Source of the DNA: Otatea glauca
Taxonomy: Eukaryota; Streptophyta; Magnoliopsida; Poales; Poaceae
NCBI GenBank assembly: GCA_036346275.1
Contig: CM070722.1
Coordinates: 26,621,336-26,685,335, forward strand
Direction of reading: 5' to 3'
DNA: 64,000 bases
Positions within the stretch are counted from its first letter, which is position 1. Each line of letters begins with the position of its first letter. The position numbers and the translations under genes are program-made. Below, in pieces: positions 45,333 to 57,037 of the stretch. The notes under the pieces were generated by a model that saw nothing but the letters and a program-made list of their open reading frames with translations, searched no databases and was not told the DNA's origin.

Positions 45333-46200
45333 ACGGTAAAATTTGAGCGCGCCTCCGTAGAAAACAAGGCATAAAAAATAAGTGGTCATAAAGGTGCTGC
45401 GCAACGCGATAGCCATAACACGGTAAAATTTGATGCGTCTCCGTAGAAATCAGGGCATAAAAAACAAGTGGTCATAAAGGCGCGGTGCAACGCGACAGCC
45501 ATAACACGAAATCCGTTTTTTTAATGGGGTGCAAAAAAAACACGGTAAAATTTGAGCGCGTCTCTGTAGAAAACAGGGCATAAAAAACAAGTGGTCATAA
45601 AGTCGCTGTGCAACGCGATAGCCATAACACGGTAAAATTTGAGCGCGTCTCCGTAGAAAGCAGGGCATAAAAAAACAAGTGGTCATAAAGGCGCGGTGCA
45701 ACGCGACAGCCATAACACGAAATCCGTTTTTTTTTCTCCGCGAAGAAAGCGACGCAGATGTATTTTTTGAAAATATCTGGAGCGAATCACATAACCCTCG
45801 CCTCCTGTAAAAAAACCAACATGTCGTAAAAATGGGTCTTTTCGCAAAATCCGGGCTCTCTAAAAAAATGAGCTTTCCGTAAAAAAAAAGACATAAATTT
45901 GATAAAAATAGACTAATCGAAATCCGTTTTTTTTCTCCCCTCGCCTCCTGTAAAAAAAAACCAACATGTCGTAAAAAGGGGTCTTTTCGCAAAATCCGAC
46001 TCTCTAAAAAATGAACTTTCCGTAAAAAAAAAGATATAAAATTGATAAAAATAGACTAATCGAAATCCGTTTTTTTCTCCGCGAAGAAAGCGACGCAAAT
46101 GTATTTTTTGAAAATCTCTGGAGTGAATCACATAACCCTCGCCCGGGCTCTCTAAAAAATGAGCTTTCCGTAAAATTTTTTTAAAATTGATAAAAATAGA
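45333..46200. repeat. Internal tandem repeats of Helitron copy B
   Basis: Four units start 'acggtaaaatttgagcgcgt' (about 45333, 45420, 45542, 45629) and share 'aagtggtcataaaggcgc' and 'caacgcgacagccataac'. Beyond 45720 a second repeat type ('ctccgcgaagaaagcgacgc', 'gagctttccgtaaaaaaaaa', 'agactaatcgaaatccg') recurs two to three times. No coding function; apparent frames are produced by the periodicity. Confidence 0.85.
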
Positions 46201-46429
46201 CTAATACTTAATTTCTTAAAAGTTCAGGGACTATCTCGCGAAAATCCAGAAGTTTCAAGGGCCTCCTCGCAAATTCTAGGTCTTTGTACAAAAAGAAAGG
46301 ACTTTTATGTAATTTTCAAATTATTGGAGGGGCTTTCTGCCAAAAAAAAGGGCACACGCGCGGCAGACGCGAGCTCAGCCGAACGCTGGTGCCACGCGTC
46401 GGCTGGGAAAATTCGGAGGCGAGAGCGCT

Positions 46430-46495
46430 TGGGCGGACTCGAACACGCGACCTCTCACTTACAACGCGCGCACTCTACCGCTGCGCTGCCACGCC
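46430..46495 (-). other. tRNA-like module in Helitron copy B
   Basis: The minus strand shows GTGGCAGCGCAGCGG with GGTAGAGTGCGC (A-box-like, D-arm) and GGTCGCGTGTTCGAGTCC (B-box/T-arm). Between them is a GTTGTAAG loop like a threonine-type anticodon loop, but its stem does not pair. Acceptor stem pairing is absent. It is a tRNA relic rather than a working gene. Confidence 0.6.
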
Positions 46496-46710
46496 GTTTG
46501 AATCTAAACTCTGCGATTAACTACTTAACCCTGGCATCCCGATTAATCCAGTGGGGGACGTGGCTCAACGGTTTGCACGCTGTACGAACGACGCCCCGGT
46601 TCACTGATCATGCGAGCCACGCGGAGAGGCACGGCGCGGCCACGACGCTCCAAGCACGATGTAGAGCGGCCGGGAAATCTCCCACACTTATATACGGTAG
46701 TATTTGTGCC

Positions 46711-47313
46711 CCTGTATGGACATTCCAAGTAGGAAGGTGACACGTCAGCTTCGTCACCTACGAAATTTTCATCGCTTGTTCCTGACAGCAACAGACGCTC
46801 CTCTGGTTGTGCATCTCATTCTCATCTGACCGAGTATGTAAACCTGCTGCCTGACTCTAATAGACGAATTAAGGCAAGAACATCATTCAATTCCCGTAGA
46901 AATTGGTAAAAAAAAACCCGTATTTGTTATTTTATATTTGCTTTGATAGTTTGTGCATATTTGTTACTGCTGCTCTTCGGATAAACGCTGGATTAGTTAC
47001 TGCCTGCACGGGTTGACCTGGTCGGAACCATACTAAACCAAAGTCTTCTTGACCTGCTCGGAATCAGCAAACTATCGAAACCAAAGTCTTGGCCACCAAA
47101 CAACCAAACCACCTTGGAAGCAACACCAGCAAGCCCTCTACAAACATCTTGCACTGCAACTACCGCCCACTTCTTCCCCGACAATCTCTCTCTCGTTGAT
47201 GTTTGATTGATTAGTTGGAGGCTGCCTCTGAGGAATCCTGGACAGCATCATCCTTTTTTCTGTTCTTCTCTCTCTACCTTTCAGGAGCCAGCCAACCAAT
47301 TAGTCAGCTCAAG
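46711..47313 (+). promoter_or_regulatory. Upstream region / 5' UTR of the PLC-like gene
   Basis: Non-coding sequence upstream of the start codon at 47314, with C/T-rich tracts (tctttttctctctctac-like, about 47255-47280). An in-frame extension upstream begins only with a TTG codon, so ATG 47314 is preferred. No TATA box is placed. Confidence 0.35.
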
Positions 47314-50153
47314 ATGGGGGGCGCCTTTACAGCAGCGCCAGCACTAGTTTGGGTTGTGGCACCGCTCCTCTTGCTTGTCGGCCTTGTTGGGGCTGCGACT
47401 GCCAGTGTAAGCGCCCACCAAGAACCGATCAAATCTCTCCCTTCCTTTACTCAATTCATGAGCGTCCTCTTGATTTCTGCAAGTTTTGAGTCCTTGGGGT
47501 TTGATGATGATGGTGAAATCAGGTAGGCGGAACGTGCTTAACCACCGCGGACTGCGGCGCCGGGCAGTGGTGCTTCGATTGCGAGCCGGAGCTCTCCGGC
47601 TCCCACTGCGTCCGCTCCACGGCCACCAATCCCTTCCAGCTCATTGTAAGACTTCAATTCTAGCTGTTGATGCTATCTTGTTGCGTCAAGAAAGGGACAA
47701 GGAGCAGTAATCATGCTGATGTGTTTGGTTTTGGATTTTTTGAGTTCCTGCCATGATTTCTTGGCTGGCCAGATCTGTTCTGACGACATATAGATTGATA
47801 ACTGAGCGGTTAGGAGCAATGTATTTCACTTACCACCTACCAGCAAAAATTCTGATGTTCTTCTGTGAGGTTGTTCAAGTTATGCAGAAAGCACGATAAA
47901 AAAAATACATGGTAGAATTCTGTTTCATGATTGGTTTGTTCCCCTGCTGTTGCCAGATGCTCTGGGCGTTAAAAGTAGTGAAAAATACACTTTTTTTTTC
48001 CTCAAAATTCTTAGGCCAGTTAGGGTGCGTTTGGTTGGGTGAATGAAGAGGAACTTGTACGGGATGGTTCATGATAGATTTTGATACATGCGTTTAGTTT
48101 AGTGTATGGAACCATTTCGTACGGGACGGAGTGGTACAGATTCTAGGAATATTCTTCAAATATGATGTACCATCCCGTACCTTCAAATTGGTTGAACCAT
48201 CCTATACCATCCCGTACCACTAGTGATAAAGTTTACCATACTAACCTTATCCATCCAATCAAACATCATCTCGTACCATCATGTACCATTCCATCCAAGC
48301 AACCAAACAAACTCATGTATTATTCCATTCAGACAACCAAACACCCTCCCTGTACCATCTCATCTAGGATCATCCCATCCATCCCGTACGATCCCATCTC
48401 ATTCAACCTCGTTCACCCATCCAAACGCACCCTTAATTCCGTTGTCCATAATATTGAGGTTTCTTAGAATGCTTGATTAAGGCTCATTTGGATTCAGTAG
48501 CTAACGACGTCTCGAATTTTAGAACAACTTCAATTCTGTTCATATATACTACTAGTTGTACGTCCTTAATGGATTTTGCTTCTGATTTGGTCTTCAGAAC
48601 AACTCACTGCCATTTAACAAGTATGCCTATCTCACGACGCACAATTCATACGCGATCGTCGGGGAGCCGTCTCACACAGGAATTCCACGCATCACCTTCG
48701 ACAACCAGGAGGATACAATCACTGATCAGTTAAATGTAGCTTCTGCAACTTCTGATTTCCTCCTCATTCTGCATATACTAGCATTTTACCACCTGTAATT
48801 CTCATCACAGTAGTAATGTTCTACAGGGCGGTGTTCGTGCGCTGATGCTCGACACGTACGACTTCAAAGGAGATGTATGGTTATGCCATTCAAGTCGAGG
48901 AAAATGCAACGATTTCACTGCTTTTGTGAGTATACTGAATATGATGCCAACCTCCCTTATCTGAACTGGCGGGGTTCAGAGTACAGTTTATATATTACAA
49001 TACTATCGGTGATTGTAGGAACCGGCATTGGATACATTCAAGGAAATTGAAACCTTCCTTTCAGCCAATCCATCTGAAATCATCACTATAATCCTGGAAG
49101 ATTACGTTCACACGCCGAATGGACTGACAAACGTGTTCAAGGCCTCTGGCCTGTTGAAGTACTGGTTCCCATTGTCGAAAATGCCGCATAACGGTCAGGA
49201 CTGGCCTCTTGTCAGTAACATGGTCGCGAGCAATCAGCGCCTCTTGGTGTTCACATCAATCAGATCAAAGCAAGCCACTGAAGGAATCGCGTACCAGTGG
49301 AACTTCATGGTTGAGAACAATTGTGAGGAACCGATTCCTCCATATATAACTTTGTGAAGTTCATCATACGTGGTGTATGATTGAAATCTACTGATTTCAC
49401 TTTATCACAGACGGTGATGATGGAATGGATGCCGGGCAGTGCTCGAACCGTGCAGAATCGGCACCTCTCAACGACAAGACCAAGTCGCTAGTCCTGATGA
49501 ACTACTTCCCGTCGGTCCCAGTGAAGTTAACTGCATGTTTACAGCACTCCAAGAGCCTCACTGACATGGTGAATACATGCTATGGTGCAGCTGGGAATCG
49601 ATGGGCCAACTTCCTTGCAGTCGATTACTACAGGGTACTGAACATAGGAGGACACATAAAACTTTACTGCAAGCACTTCTATACTTAACCAGATGGTAAT
49701 TACAGAAATCCAAAAGCTCAACCAAATGGTTATTATGTAAATCTTAAAGCACCTCTACATCTCACTTTCTTTAAAATCCATGAGACCTTCCATATGGTGG
49801 AGTATAGAAGTACTACCCAACATTTTCAGTTTTGATACAGTACAGTATAGAAGTACATTTTCAGTTTTGGTGCACAGATTCAGTGACATTAATTTGCGAG
49901 TTTTTGAACTGAATTAATCCAGAGAAGTGACGGTGGAGGTGCATTCCAAGCCACAGACTTGCTCAACGGGAGGCTCCTGTGCGGATGCCAGGACGTCAAG
50001 GCTTGCTTGGTGAGACAGACATACTAGCTTCTTCTTTGATTCTTCACATTTAGTTCTTGATATGGTGTGACATATGAATTTTATGACATGAGTTTCACCT
50101 CTTTTTTTGTTGGCCATTTGCAGCAAGGGTCTGGTGTAGTATGCTCGGCATAA
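47314..50153 (+). CDS. PI-PLC X domain-containing secreted protein, eight exons, intact
   Basis: Exons 47314-47406, 47523-47645, 48598-48735, 48827-48925, 49019-49322, 49411-49634, 49923-50009 and 50124-50153 have GT-AG borders and join in frame to about 365 residues, typical for plant PLC-like phosphodiesterases. Signal peptide MGGAFTAAPALVWVVAPLLLL; a cysteine-rich N-terminal module (CLTTADCGAGQWCFDC); X-box with the two catalytic histidines (LTTHNSYAIVG and WLCHSSRGKC) around LMLDTYDFKGDV; SEIITIILEDYV; a C-terminal CGCQDVKACL. The family resembles bacterial-type PI-PLC (TIM barrel); the plant substrate is unproven. It lacks the EF-hand, Y and C2 parts of true plant PI-PLC. Intron 2 carries a MITE. 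Confidence 0.93.
48023..48432. mobile_element. Tourist/PIF-Harbinger-type MITE in PLC intron 2
   Basis: 410 bp with inverted ends GGGTGCGTTTGGTTGGGTGA and its near-complement TCACCCATCCAAACGCACCC-type right end. It is flanked by TTA duplications (48020-48022 and 48433-48435). The interior repeats 'ccatcccgtacc' words and has no coding capacity. The TTA/TAA target and end sequence fit PIF/Harbinger MITEs. Confidence 0.82.
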
Positions 50154-51139
50154 GTTCTGATCAAGAACTAGGTTTTGATGGGAAGGGAACTGTCAGGAAA
50201 TGAGGAGCAACACAATTAAGTTTCAGATCAACTCATTGGCAGGAGTTTACGGATAGTCGGCAAGCAGGAGAACGATTCTACGACTATACTTAAGTTGTCA
50301 TCAACGGATGCGAAGCCATCATCCAACGGCCAAATGACAGGAATAGTAATGATTGGAAAATGTGAATGACGAAGGGTTGTCGTTTTCTTCTTTTACTGCG
50401 TGTGTAGCCGTTTACTGAACTCTGATGTTTTACTTTTAATGCTGTAATTTTGACTGGGTATAAAACCCTGAGATGAATGGAAATGAGGACATCCTTCCGC
50501 ATATTTTGTTAATCTTGGATAGAATAGTGTAGAACCCTAGCTACTTTATCTTCCGGTGATTCTGTGATTGTGGATAGTACTTATTTTTGCTGAAATCAAT
50601 CCGTCTGTTTGTCGGATCCGGTTGGGGTCTTGACAGGAACATACATGCAACAGCTTACTTGGTATGATCATGATGAGGATTCTTATGCCTGAGCTTGTGG
50701 TTGTGAAGCTTTCTCCTGTTGTGGTTGCCTGATTTGCTCGCAACGAATTGTTGCAGCGGTGGTGGTGCGCTGATTTTAGTCTGAAGACAAGATATATGTA
50801 GGATTCAGATTACCAGAAAGTGATCATACATAATACCAAAGAAAGGGTAGTCCGAATTTGTGAAAAATCGTGAGGCTAACCATTTTAGGAAACAATTGTG
50901 CTTTGGTTGATACAAACAAAAAATGTTTCAAATGAAAGCGTACAGATAGTTACGCAAGCGCAAAATAAAATATTTCTACCATGTTGTTTGCACCAAAATT
51001 TGGCAAATCTAACCATAATCGGCAATGAAATCAAAGATATGGACATTAACAGACAAGTTAAGAAAGTTTGGAGATATTTATGCTAACGGCAAGATTTTTA
51101 GGAAATAACTGTTCAAGATAAGGCCGATACGGATACGGG
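50154..51139. other. 3' flank of the PLC-like gene and intergenic DNA
   Basis: It probably includes the 3' UTR to about 50500. The remainder has no recognisable gene. The end at about 50930-51139 may already belong to the LTR of the next element. Confidence 0.35.
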
Positions 51140-51643
51140 CTTAAATCGTGTTGTAACAGGACACTATCGGCCAAAGGTATAAAAGAAGGACCAAAGCAAG
51201 TCATGAATGTAATCCAACAACACAATACAATCAACCAGCTTTTACTTTCTTCCTTCATGTCGACTAGGAGTAGCTTTTGTAATTTAGTCTCTGTAATCGA
51301 TCTTGATCAATAAAGTTGCGCATCGCCGATTGTTGATCTTCTTCAATTACACCCCAGGTTTGATTTATTCTGATTTTGTTGTGCATCGCCTTCTTCAGAA
51401 TCGATCTACCTTTATCCTCTGATTAGCCTTAATCGGCTAATTAGACTTACCTTGTTACTTTGATCTTAATCGGCTTCAAGCTGATTGGGTCTAAACCGAT
51501 TGATCGTTACGATCGGCTTTTGAGTAAATTTTATATTTTACCTTGTCGGTTATAGGTCAAATCGACTGGCACGCTCTTGAACCAGGTGTTCGTCTGGTGT
51601 GCTGCTGTCAGAAACCCTTCTTCAAGTTTTTTGACGCCAACAC
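51140..51643 (+). promoter_or_regulatory. LTR promoter/poly(A) region of the Tat-type element
   Basis: A TATA box (ggtataaaagaagg, from 51176) and a poly(A) signal aataaa (51309-51314) are spaced as U3-R. The sequence ends 'gacgccaacaca' before 'ctcttggcacgcccggtggg', a primer-site-like stretch used by this lineage. The upstream LTR border is not defined. Confidence 0.55.
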
Positions 51644-51671
51644 ACTCTTGGCACGCCCGGTGGGACACGCA

Positions 51672-53630
51672 ATGTCTTCATCAGGGAAGTCGATTCCGCC
51701 ATCAGATCTCAACTCAGAAGCTATAATCGTCCCAACAATGGACGATTTATCTGCGGAGCAACGCCAAGAGATTGAAGCTCGGAAGGCCGCTAGAAGAGAT
51801 GATGCTAAGTCGATACGTAAAACAAGACGTGGCGTCACTCAAAAATCCGCCTGCCGACGGTCAACGCAGGCGTCGCGGGTGTAACGAGAACAAGTAAGCC
51901 GATATCGCTTACTCAAGCCGAATTATCGGCTATGATTAATCGATCCGGCACCACGCCTTAATAAACCGATCATCGGCTCTTGTTACAACACTCAAGCCGA
52001 TGATAGCGAATAGTGTCAAATCTATAGCTCAGAGTTAGCCTCGTCGGAAGCTCGCCGACCCACCGCAAGCTCGCCAAATTATCCTGTTTTTCAATATCAC
52101 AAAATACGCAGAGCACAATGGTCGATCCTAAACCATCGGTCAGTAACCTCACCCCCACCATGATGCCCACACAACCCACGGTCATATTGCCTAGGGACCC
52201 TCGGTCAAGCGGGGTGAGCCATTACCACGCCTATACCGATGCCGCTAGGATGGATGCATCAATCAATTTGCCTCCGTTGGCTCCGTTCTATGCCTTTTCC
52301 CAATCGGTTTCACAGCCGATTGGCTCCGAGAGATTCCCACAAGAGCCTACCCTGCTAAGGAACCCAGGTCCACATAGGATAGTAACATACTCTGAACCAT
52401 TTGCCCCAGTGCCGGAAGCTCAAACCAGGCATAATCGACGCGATCAATATGGTCGTGTGCCAATGGCACAGCATAATTGGCAACCCGAGCTTGCACTCGG
52501 GGGGCAGGACGCCAATTATGACCGACATTATCAAGGGCCTGCTATGCTAACGGCCGATAACGTTAACTGGGCCGATCAGATCTCTGCCGTTTTGAGAGAC
52601 CAATTCGGCATACAACCAAAAGGGAAGGTTATCGGCTCTGTAAAGCCGCACTCGATTACATAGATCGCATGCCTTACCCTCATAATTTGAGTCCCTGACT
52701 TTGCCAAATTCTCCGGGATGATTCTATTACCACCACGGAGCATGTTGGGCGCTTTATCGCGCGAAGCGGTGAAGCGCCCGATCCGACGGGCTAAAAATTA
52801 GACTATTCCTTTGTCTTTATCGAGGCGATTTACGTGGTTCACTGCTTACCTTCGAATTCGGTCCATTTATGGAACGATTTGGAAAGCCGATTCCATGAAT
52901 ATTTCTTTTCGAGCGGTTTGGAGCTCGAATTTGATTTGAGTTCAGACGCCAAAAGTTTGGGGAATCGGAACGGATTATATCAAGAGGTTCGAGAAATTAG
53001 GAATCGGTGTTTTAGCGCCACGTTGTTCGATAACCAACTCGCCGATTTAGCATTTCGAGGTTTGATCCCGCCGCTTAGGAGAAATTTGAGGGCAAGAATT
53101 CACCGACCTTGGCCACTTATTACATCGCGTCGGCTCAAGAAAGCCGATTCACCGATAATAAGGTATTCAAGGACGATTCAAAAACAACAATAACAAAGAA
53201 AAGGATAAAGCTAAGGTCAATATGGTTGAATATTGCCCTAGTGATTCGCTCGGACGAGGAAGTAGAAATAAATATAGCCGAATGGGTAAAAGGATCCAAG
53301 AAATCCTTAGTCCATTTCTCGCTCAAACCGACTAGGAATAAGTCGGAAGTTAAGTACTCTTTTGATGTTTCCAAGTGCGATCGTATTTTTGACTTACTCG
53401 CAAGAGAAGATAATACGATTGCGGAGGGACATGTGATACCGTCGCCGATGAGATCAAAAACGCAGTATTGCAAGTGGCATCATTCTTATTCGCATAACAC
53501 TAATGACGCAATATCTTTCGTCAATGATTCAATCGCTATTGAGGATGGTCGGTTGAAGTTTGCCGATGAGCCGACCATGCAAGTTGATGTTGATCCGCTC
53601 CCATCAACATGGTGCGTTGTTCGCTAAAGG
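51672..53630 (+). pseudogene. Tat-type gag
   Basis: It starts at ATG 51672 (MSSSGKSIPPSDLNSE) with a charged helix (LSAEQRQEIEARKAARRDDA). Later frames (52118-52663, 52834-53193, 53109-53627) carry the retrotrans_gag capsid part: NSVHLWNDLESRFHEYFF, REIRNRCFSATLFDNQLADL, and the zinc-like YCKWHHSYSHNTND followed by EDGRLKFADEP, a hallmark of this lineage. At least five frame breaks. Gag would assemble particles. Confidence 0.8.
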
Positions 53631-55050
53631 AAAAGAGCCGATGCAAGACGTGCAGAAAAAGGGTCGACAAGTTGACATACAATCAAGCTCGGACGGCGGT
53701 CAAACACTGAAGATTACCATCGGTTCCTTACAAATAGAAGCCGATCAAGAAGGAAAAAATTCAAGAACCATTAAACCCAAGGGGAATCCCCAGGTGGGTA
53801 AATGGTACAAAGCAAAGAAATCTCCATCAAGGCATCCAGCGAAAAGGTCAGGTCCAACGTTCTCACAATTAATGGAGAAATACGAAAGGATGAATAGCCG
53901 ACCACGGAGTAATACCCGTCGGTCGGATAATTTGTACCGTACTGAGAATGTGGAGAAGGCACATAGAAGGTATCCCTTTTGGCAGTTTTGCTGGGAAAGA
54001 AGAGTAGCGTTACCATCACCGTACACCGCCTGATGGAACATTATCCCCAAGACAATTGGCCAAGGCAATCGGCGGAGATAGGCTATCCGGGCGATCGAGA
54101 GCGAGGCGAAGTCACGAAGGCGGTCCATGAGAGAATATCTAAACCGAATCAAGAACCGAGCCAAGACAAGGCGCACGAGCCCGCTTCTAATCAAGAAGAC
54201 TTGGTGGTCAAATACGAAGCGGTGGAACCCAAACCGGTGGTGTCCATCCGCTGAGCCAATCGCAACGACGACGGCTTGAGGCTAAGGACGCAAGAGATTC
54301 GTGAAGCCGACGCAGAGAGAGAGAGAGACGAAGTGTTTAACGAACCGTCCGATTAAATGCGTCAAAAAGAGTGGAGAAGAAAAGAACAAGCGAAGAAGAT
54401 TTCGAATCGGCTGATGATTTGGATTCTCCTATGATTCGGGATGACACGCCTCCAATGGATATTAACATGGTGTTCACATTGCCTGCTGAGTTTAAAGTCA
54501 GAACTGAATCGGCCAAAGAGGCAGCTGCTCAGCTGTGCTTCGGCGTGCAGAACGCCATCTTCGAGAAACCCAAAGATGATCATCGGCATCTGAAACCATT
54601 GTATCTGAAAGGGTACATAAATGGCAAGCCGATATCAAGGATGCTAGTGGACGGGGGCGCCACGGTGAATCTGATGCCGTACACGACATGCAAAAAACTG
54701 GGTAAGTCTGACGAAGACTTAATCAAAACTAACATGGTTCTGAATGACTTCACAGATGACCCTACAGAAGCAAAGGGTGTCATGGTCACTGAGCTGACTG
54801 TCGGCAGCAAGACCTTGCCAACAGCATTCTTTGTAATGTGCTGCTCGGGCGGGATTGGATTCATGCAAACTGCTGTATCCCATCGACCATGCATCAAGCG
54901 CTTGTTCAATGGAACGGAGAAGAAGTTAAGGTCATTACAGCCGATACATCGGCTCACATTGCCATGGCTAGCTCCGATGCGAATTGGCAACACGAAGAAG
55001 CTGGCTGCATATCGGGCAAGGCGCCGGGCGATCGCGATTTCATTTGTGTG
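53631..55050 (+). pseudogene. Tat-type gag-pol linker and protease
   Basis: After a basic, disordered segment (53631-54360), the frame 54371-55051 shows YINGKPISRMLVDGGATVNLM, the retropepsin-like D-G-G-A active-site variant of Tat elements. PYTTCKKLGKSDEDL and TELTVGSKTLPTAFFVM follow. A frameshift near 54840 disrupts the GRDWIH block, which continues in another frame (LLGRDWIHANCCIPST). Confidence 0.8.
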
Positions 55051-56060
55051 AGCAAGTCAGGTCTCATGCCGATCAGTGTCAAACCGGGCACTTTTGATCG
55101 GGCAAATGAAGTATTACGCCGATGGGGACAAGAAAAACATTGAAAGCGCTGCAGGATAAAATGCAAAGCTATCGGCAAACAACGGATAGCTACGAAGCCA
55201 TCGAAGATGTTGAAGAAATTGAGAAGTTAGGTCAAGGCTTCACATCCACCGATTTACTTGAAGAAGTCGATATAGGTAGCGGTGATAGAAAAAGACCAAC
55301 TTTTGTTAGTGCGAATTTAGATGTAAAGTACAAGGAGAAACTAATAAAAATACTTAGAGATTATAACGATTGTTTAAGCAGGGAGTATCATGAGATGCGG
55401 ATTAAGCCGTCAACTGGTGGAACATCGGCTACCTATAAAATAAGGCTATCGGCCGTTTAAACAATATCCCAGGCGTTTTAATCCAGCTTTGTACCAAGTC
55501 ATAAAGGAAGAAATAGAACGGTTGTTGGAAGAAAATTTATCGGGCCTTGCCGATCGCGAGTAGGTTTCAACATTGTTCTGTTATGAAGAAAATGGAAAGC
55601 TTGGTATCGTCGACTTTAGAGATTTGAACAAAGCGGCGCGAAAGATGAATACCGATGCCGATAGCCGATATGCTTATCGATGTTGCATCGTGGAACAAGA
55701 TCATAAGTTTTTAGATGGTAATGCCGGTATAACCAGATACTCATGGCGTAAGTCGATATACCAAAACGGCTTTCGATGTCTGGTGCAATAGGATTGTTCG
55801 AGTGGGCGAATGACTTTCGGCTTGAAAACGCTCGAGCAACGTATCGTGGGCAATGAATCGATTTTTCATGATTTAATCGGCCACATTGTCGAAATATATA
55901 TTGACGATGTAGTGGTAAAATCTGCAGACGATTTCCAACATCCGCCGATTTAGAGAGGTGTTTAAAACATAAGGTCGCACGGTTTGAAGATGAATCCTTA
56001 CAAGTGTGCGTTCAGCGTGTCGGTGGGCTTTTAGGCTTTATGGTACATGAAAGAGGAATC
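55051..56060 (+). pseudogene. Tat-type reverse transcriptase (fragmented)
   Basis: Recognisable blocks are NGKLGIVDFRDLNKA (about 55589), RMTFGLKT (a decayed M-P-F-G-L-K) and the catalytic IYIDDVVVKS (about 55896). Several stops and small deletions lie between them. The domain is not functional. Confidence 0.78.
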
Positions 56061-57030
56061 AAGTCACCAAACGAGGGTCAAGGCCATAGCCAATCTTGAA
56101 CCACCGACATGCAAAACGAATTACAAAAGTTGATCGGCAAAATTAACTATCTCCGTCGGTTCATCTCGAACCTCTCTGGTAGAATTCGTGCCTTTACTCC
56201 ATTCTCAAGTTGAAGGACAATGAAGAATTTATATGGGGAGCCGATCGTGAAAGCTTTCAACGAAGTCAAAGGTATTTGTCCAACCCTCCAATTTTGGCAG
56301 CACCTCAAAAGGGATTCCTTTCAGATTATATGTCTCGTACCAAGAAGATACTATTGAGCTGTTTTGGCACAAGAAGTGCATGGTAAAGAGAGGGTTATCT
56401 TTTATTTAAGCCGACGATTCTTTGACGCAGGTCAGTACCCTTTTATCGAAAAACTATGTTTATCCTTGTACTTCTCGTGCACAAAGCTAAGGCACTACAT
56501 ATTAGCATCGGCTTGTAAGGTCATCCGCAAAACCGATGTTATAAAATATATATTGTCGGCCCAATTCTGCGAGGTCGACTTGGCAAATGGGCTTACGCCT
56601 TGGTCGAGTTCGACTTATCATACGAATCGGCCAGCGGTCAAAGGACAAGTCCTAGCCGATTTTATAACAAGACATGACACAAAGAAAGAAACCTAGTCTT
56701 GGTAGCACCATGGCAATGTTCTTTGACGGATCGGTATGTGGGAAGGTGATGGTATCGGTATTGTACTCACTTCACCCAAAGGGCATAGCTTTGAATTTGC
56801 ATTCGGCTAAATAGCGATGCTCCAACAACCGTGCCGAGTACGGCGTTACTCAAAGGCTTCTTGTTGTTAGAAAATATTGGAGTAAGAGCATTGAGGCATA
56901 TGGTGATTCACTATTGGTAGTCTGACAAATAAAGGAGAATACCAATGTCGGGATGAAATACTACCAAATATTTAGAACAATGTTTAGAGATTATCAGCTC
57001 TTTTACTTCATTTTCTATCGGTCATATTCC
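56061..57030 (+). pseudogene. Tat-type RT connection and RNase H remnants
   Basis: The pieces NYLRRFI-like (about 56145) and VIFYLSRRFFDAGQYPFIEK (about 56394), then LCLSLYFSCTKLRHY and SSTYHTNRPAVKGQVLADFI, match the connection/RNase H of gypsy Pol. Stops occur every 100-200 bp. Confidence 0.72.
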
Positions 57031-57037
57031 TCGTGAA

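Larger units (their letters stand above)
45103..46710 (-). mobile_element. Helitron-like non-autonomous element, copy B
   Basis: On the minus strand the 3' terminus is a GC hairpin (GCGCGGCGTGCCACCGCGC, about 45115-45133) followed by AAACCTACCTAG and a host T, the Helitron hairpin + CTRR-T end. The 5' half (46710-46200) is homologous to copy A at 17490-18139, including the tRNA-like module. It is longer than copy A because of internal repeats (45330-46200). No Rep/helicase coding is present. The 5' end is approximate. Confidence 0.6.

Noticed and set aside
45095..46131. Open frames on the minus strand across Helitron copy B
   Set aside because: They are produced by the tandem repeats; repeated peptides change with repeat number and match no protein family.
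47215..47313. N-terminal extension of the PLC-like protein
   Set aside because: The upstream in-frame start would be TTG; ATG at 47314 gives a clean signal peptide.
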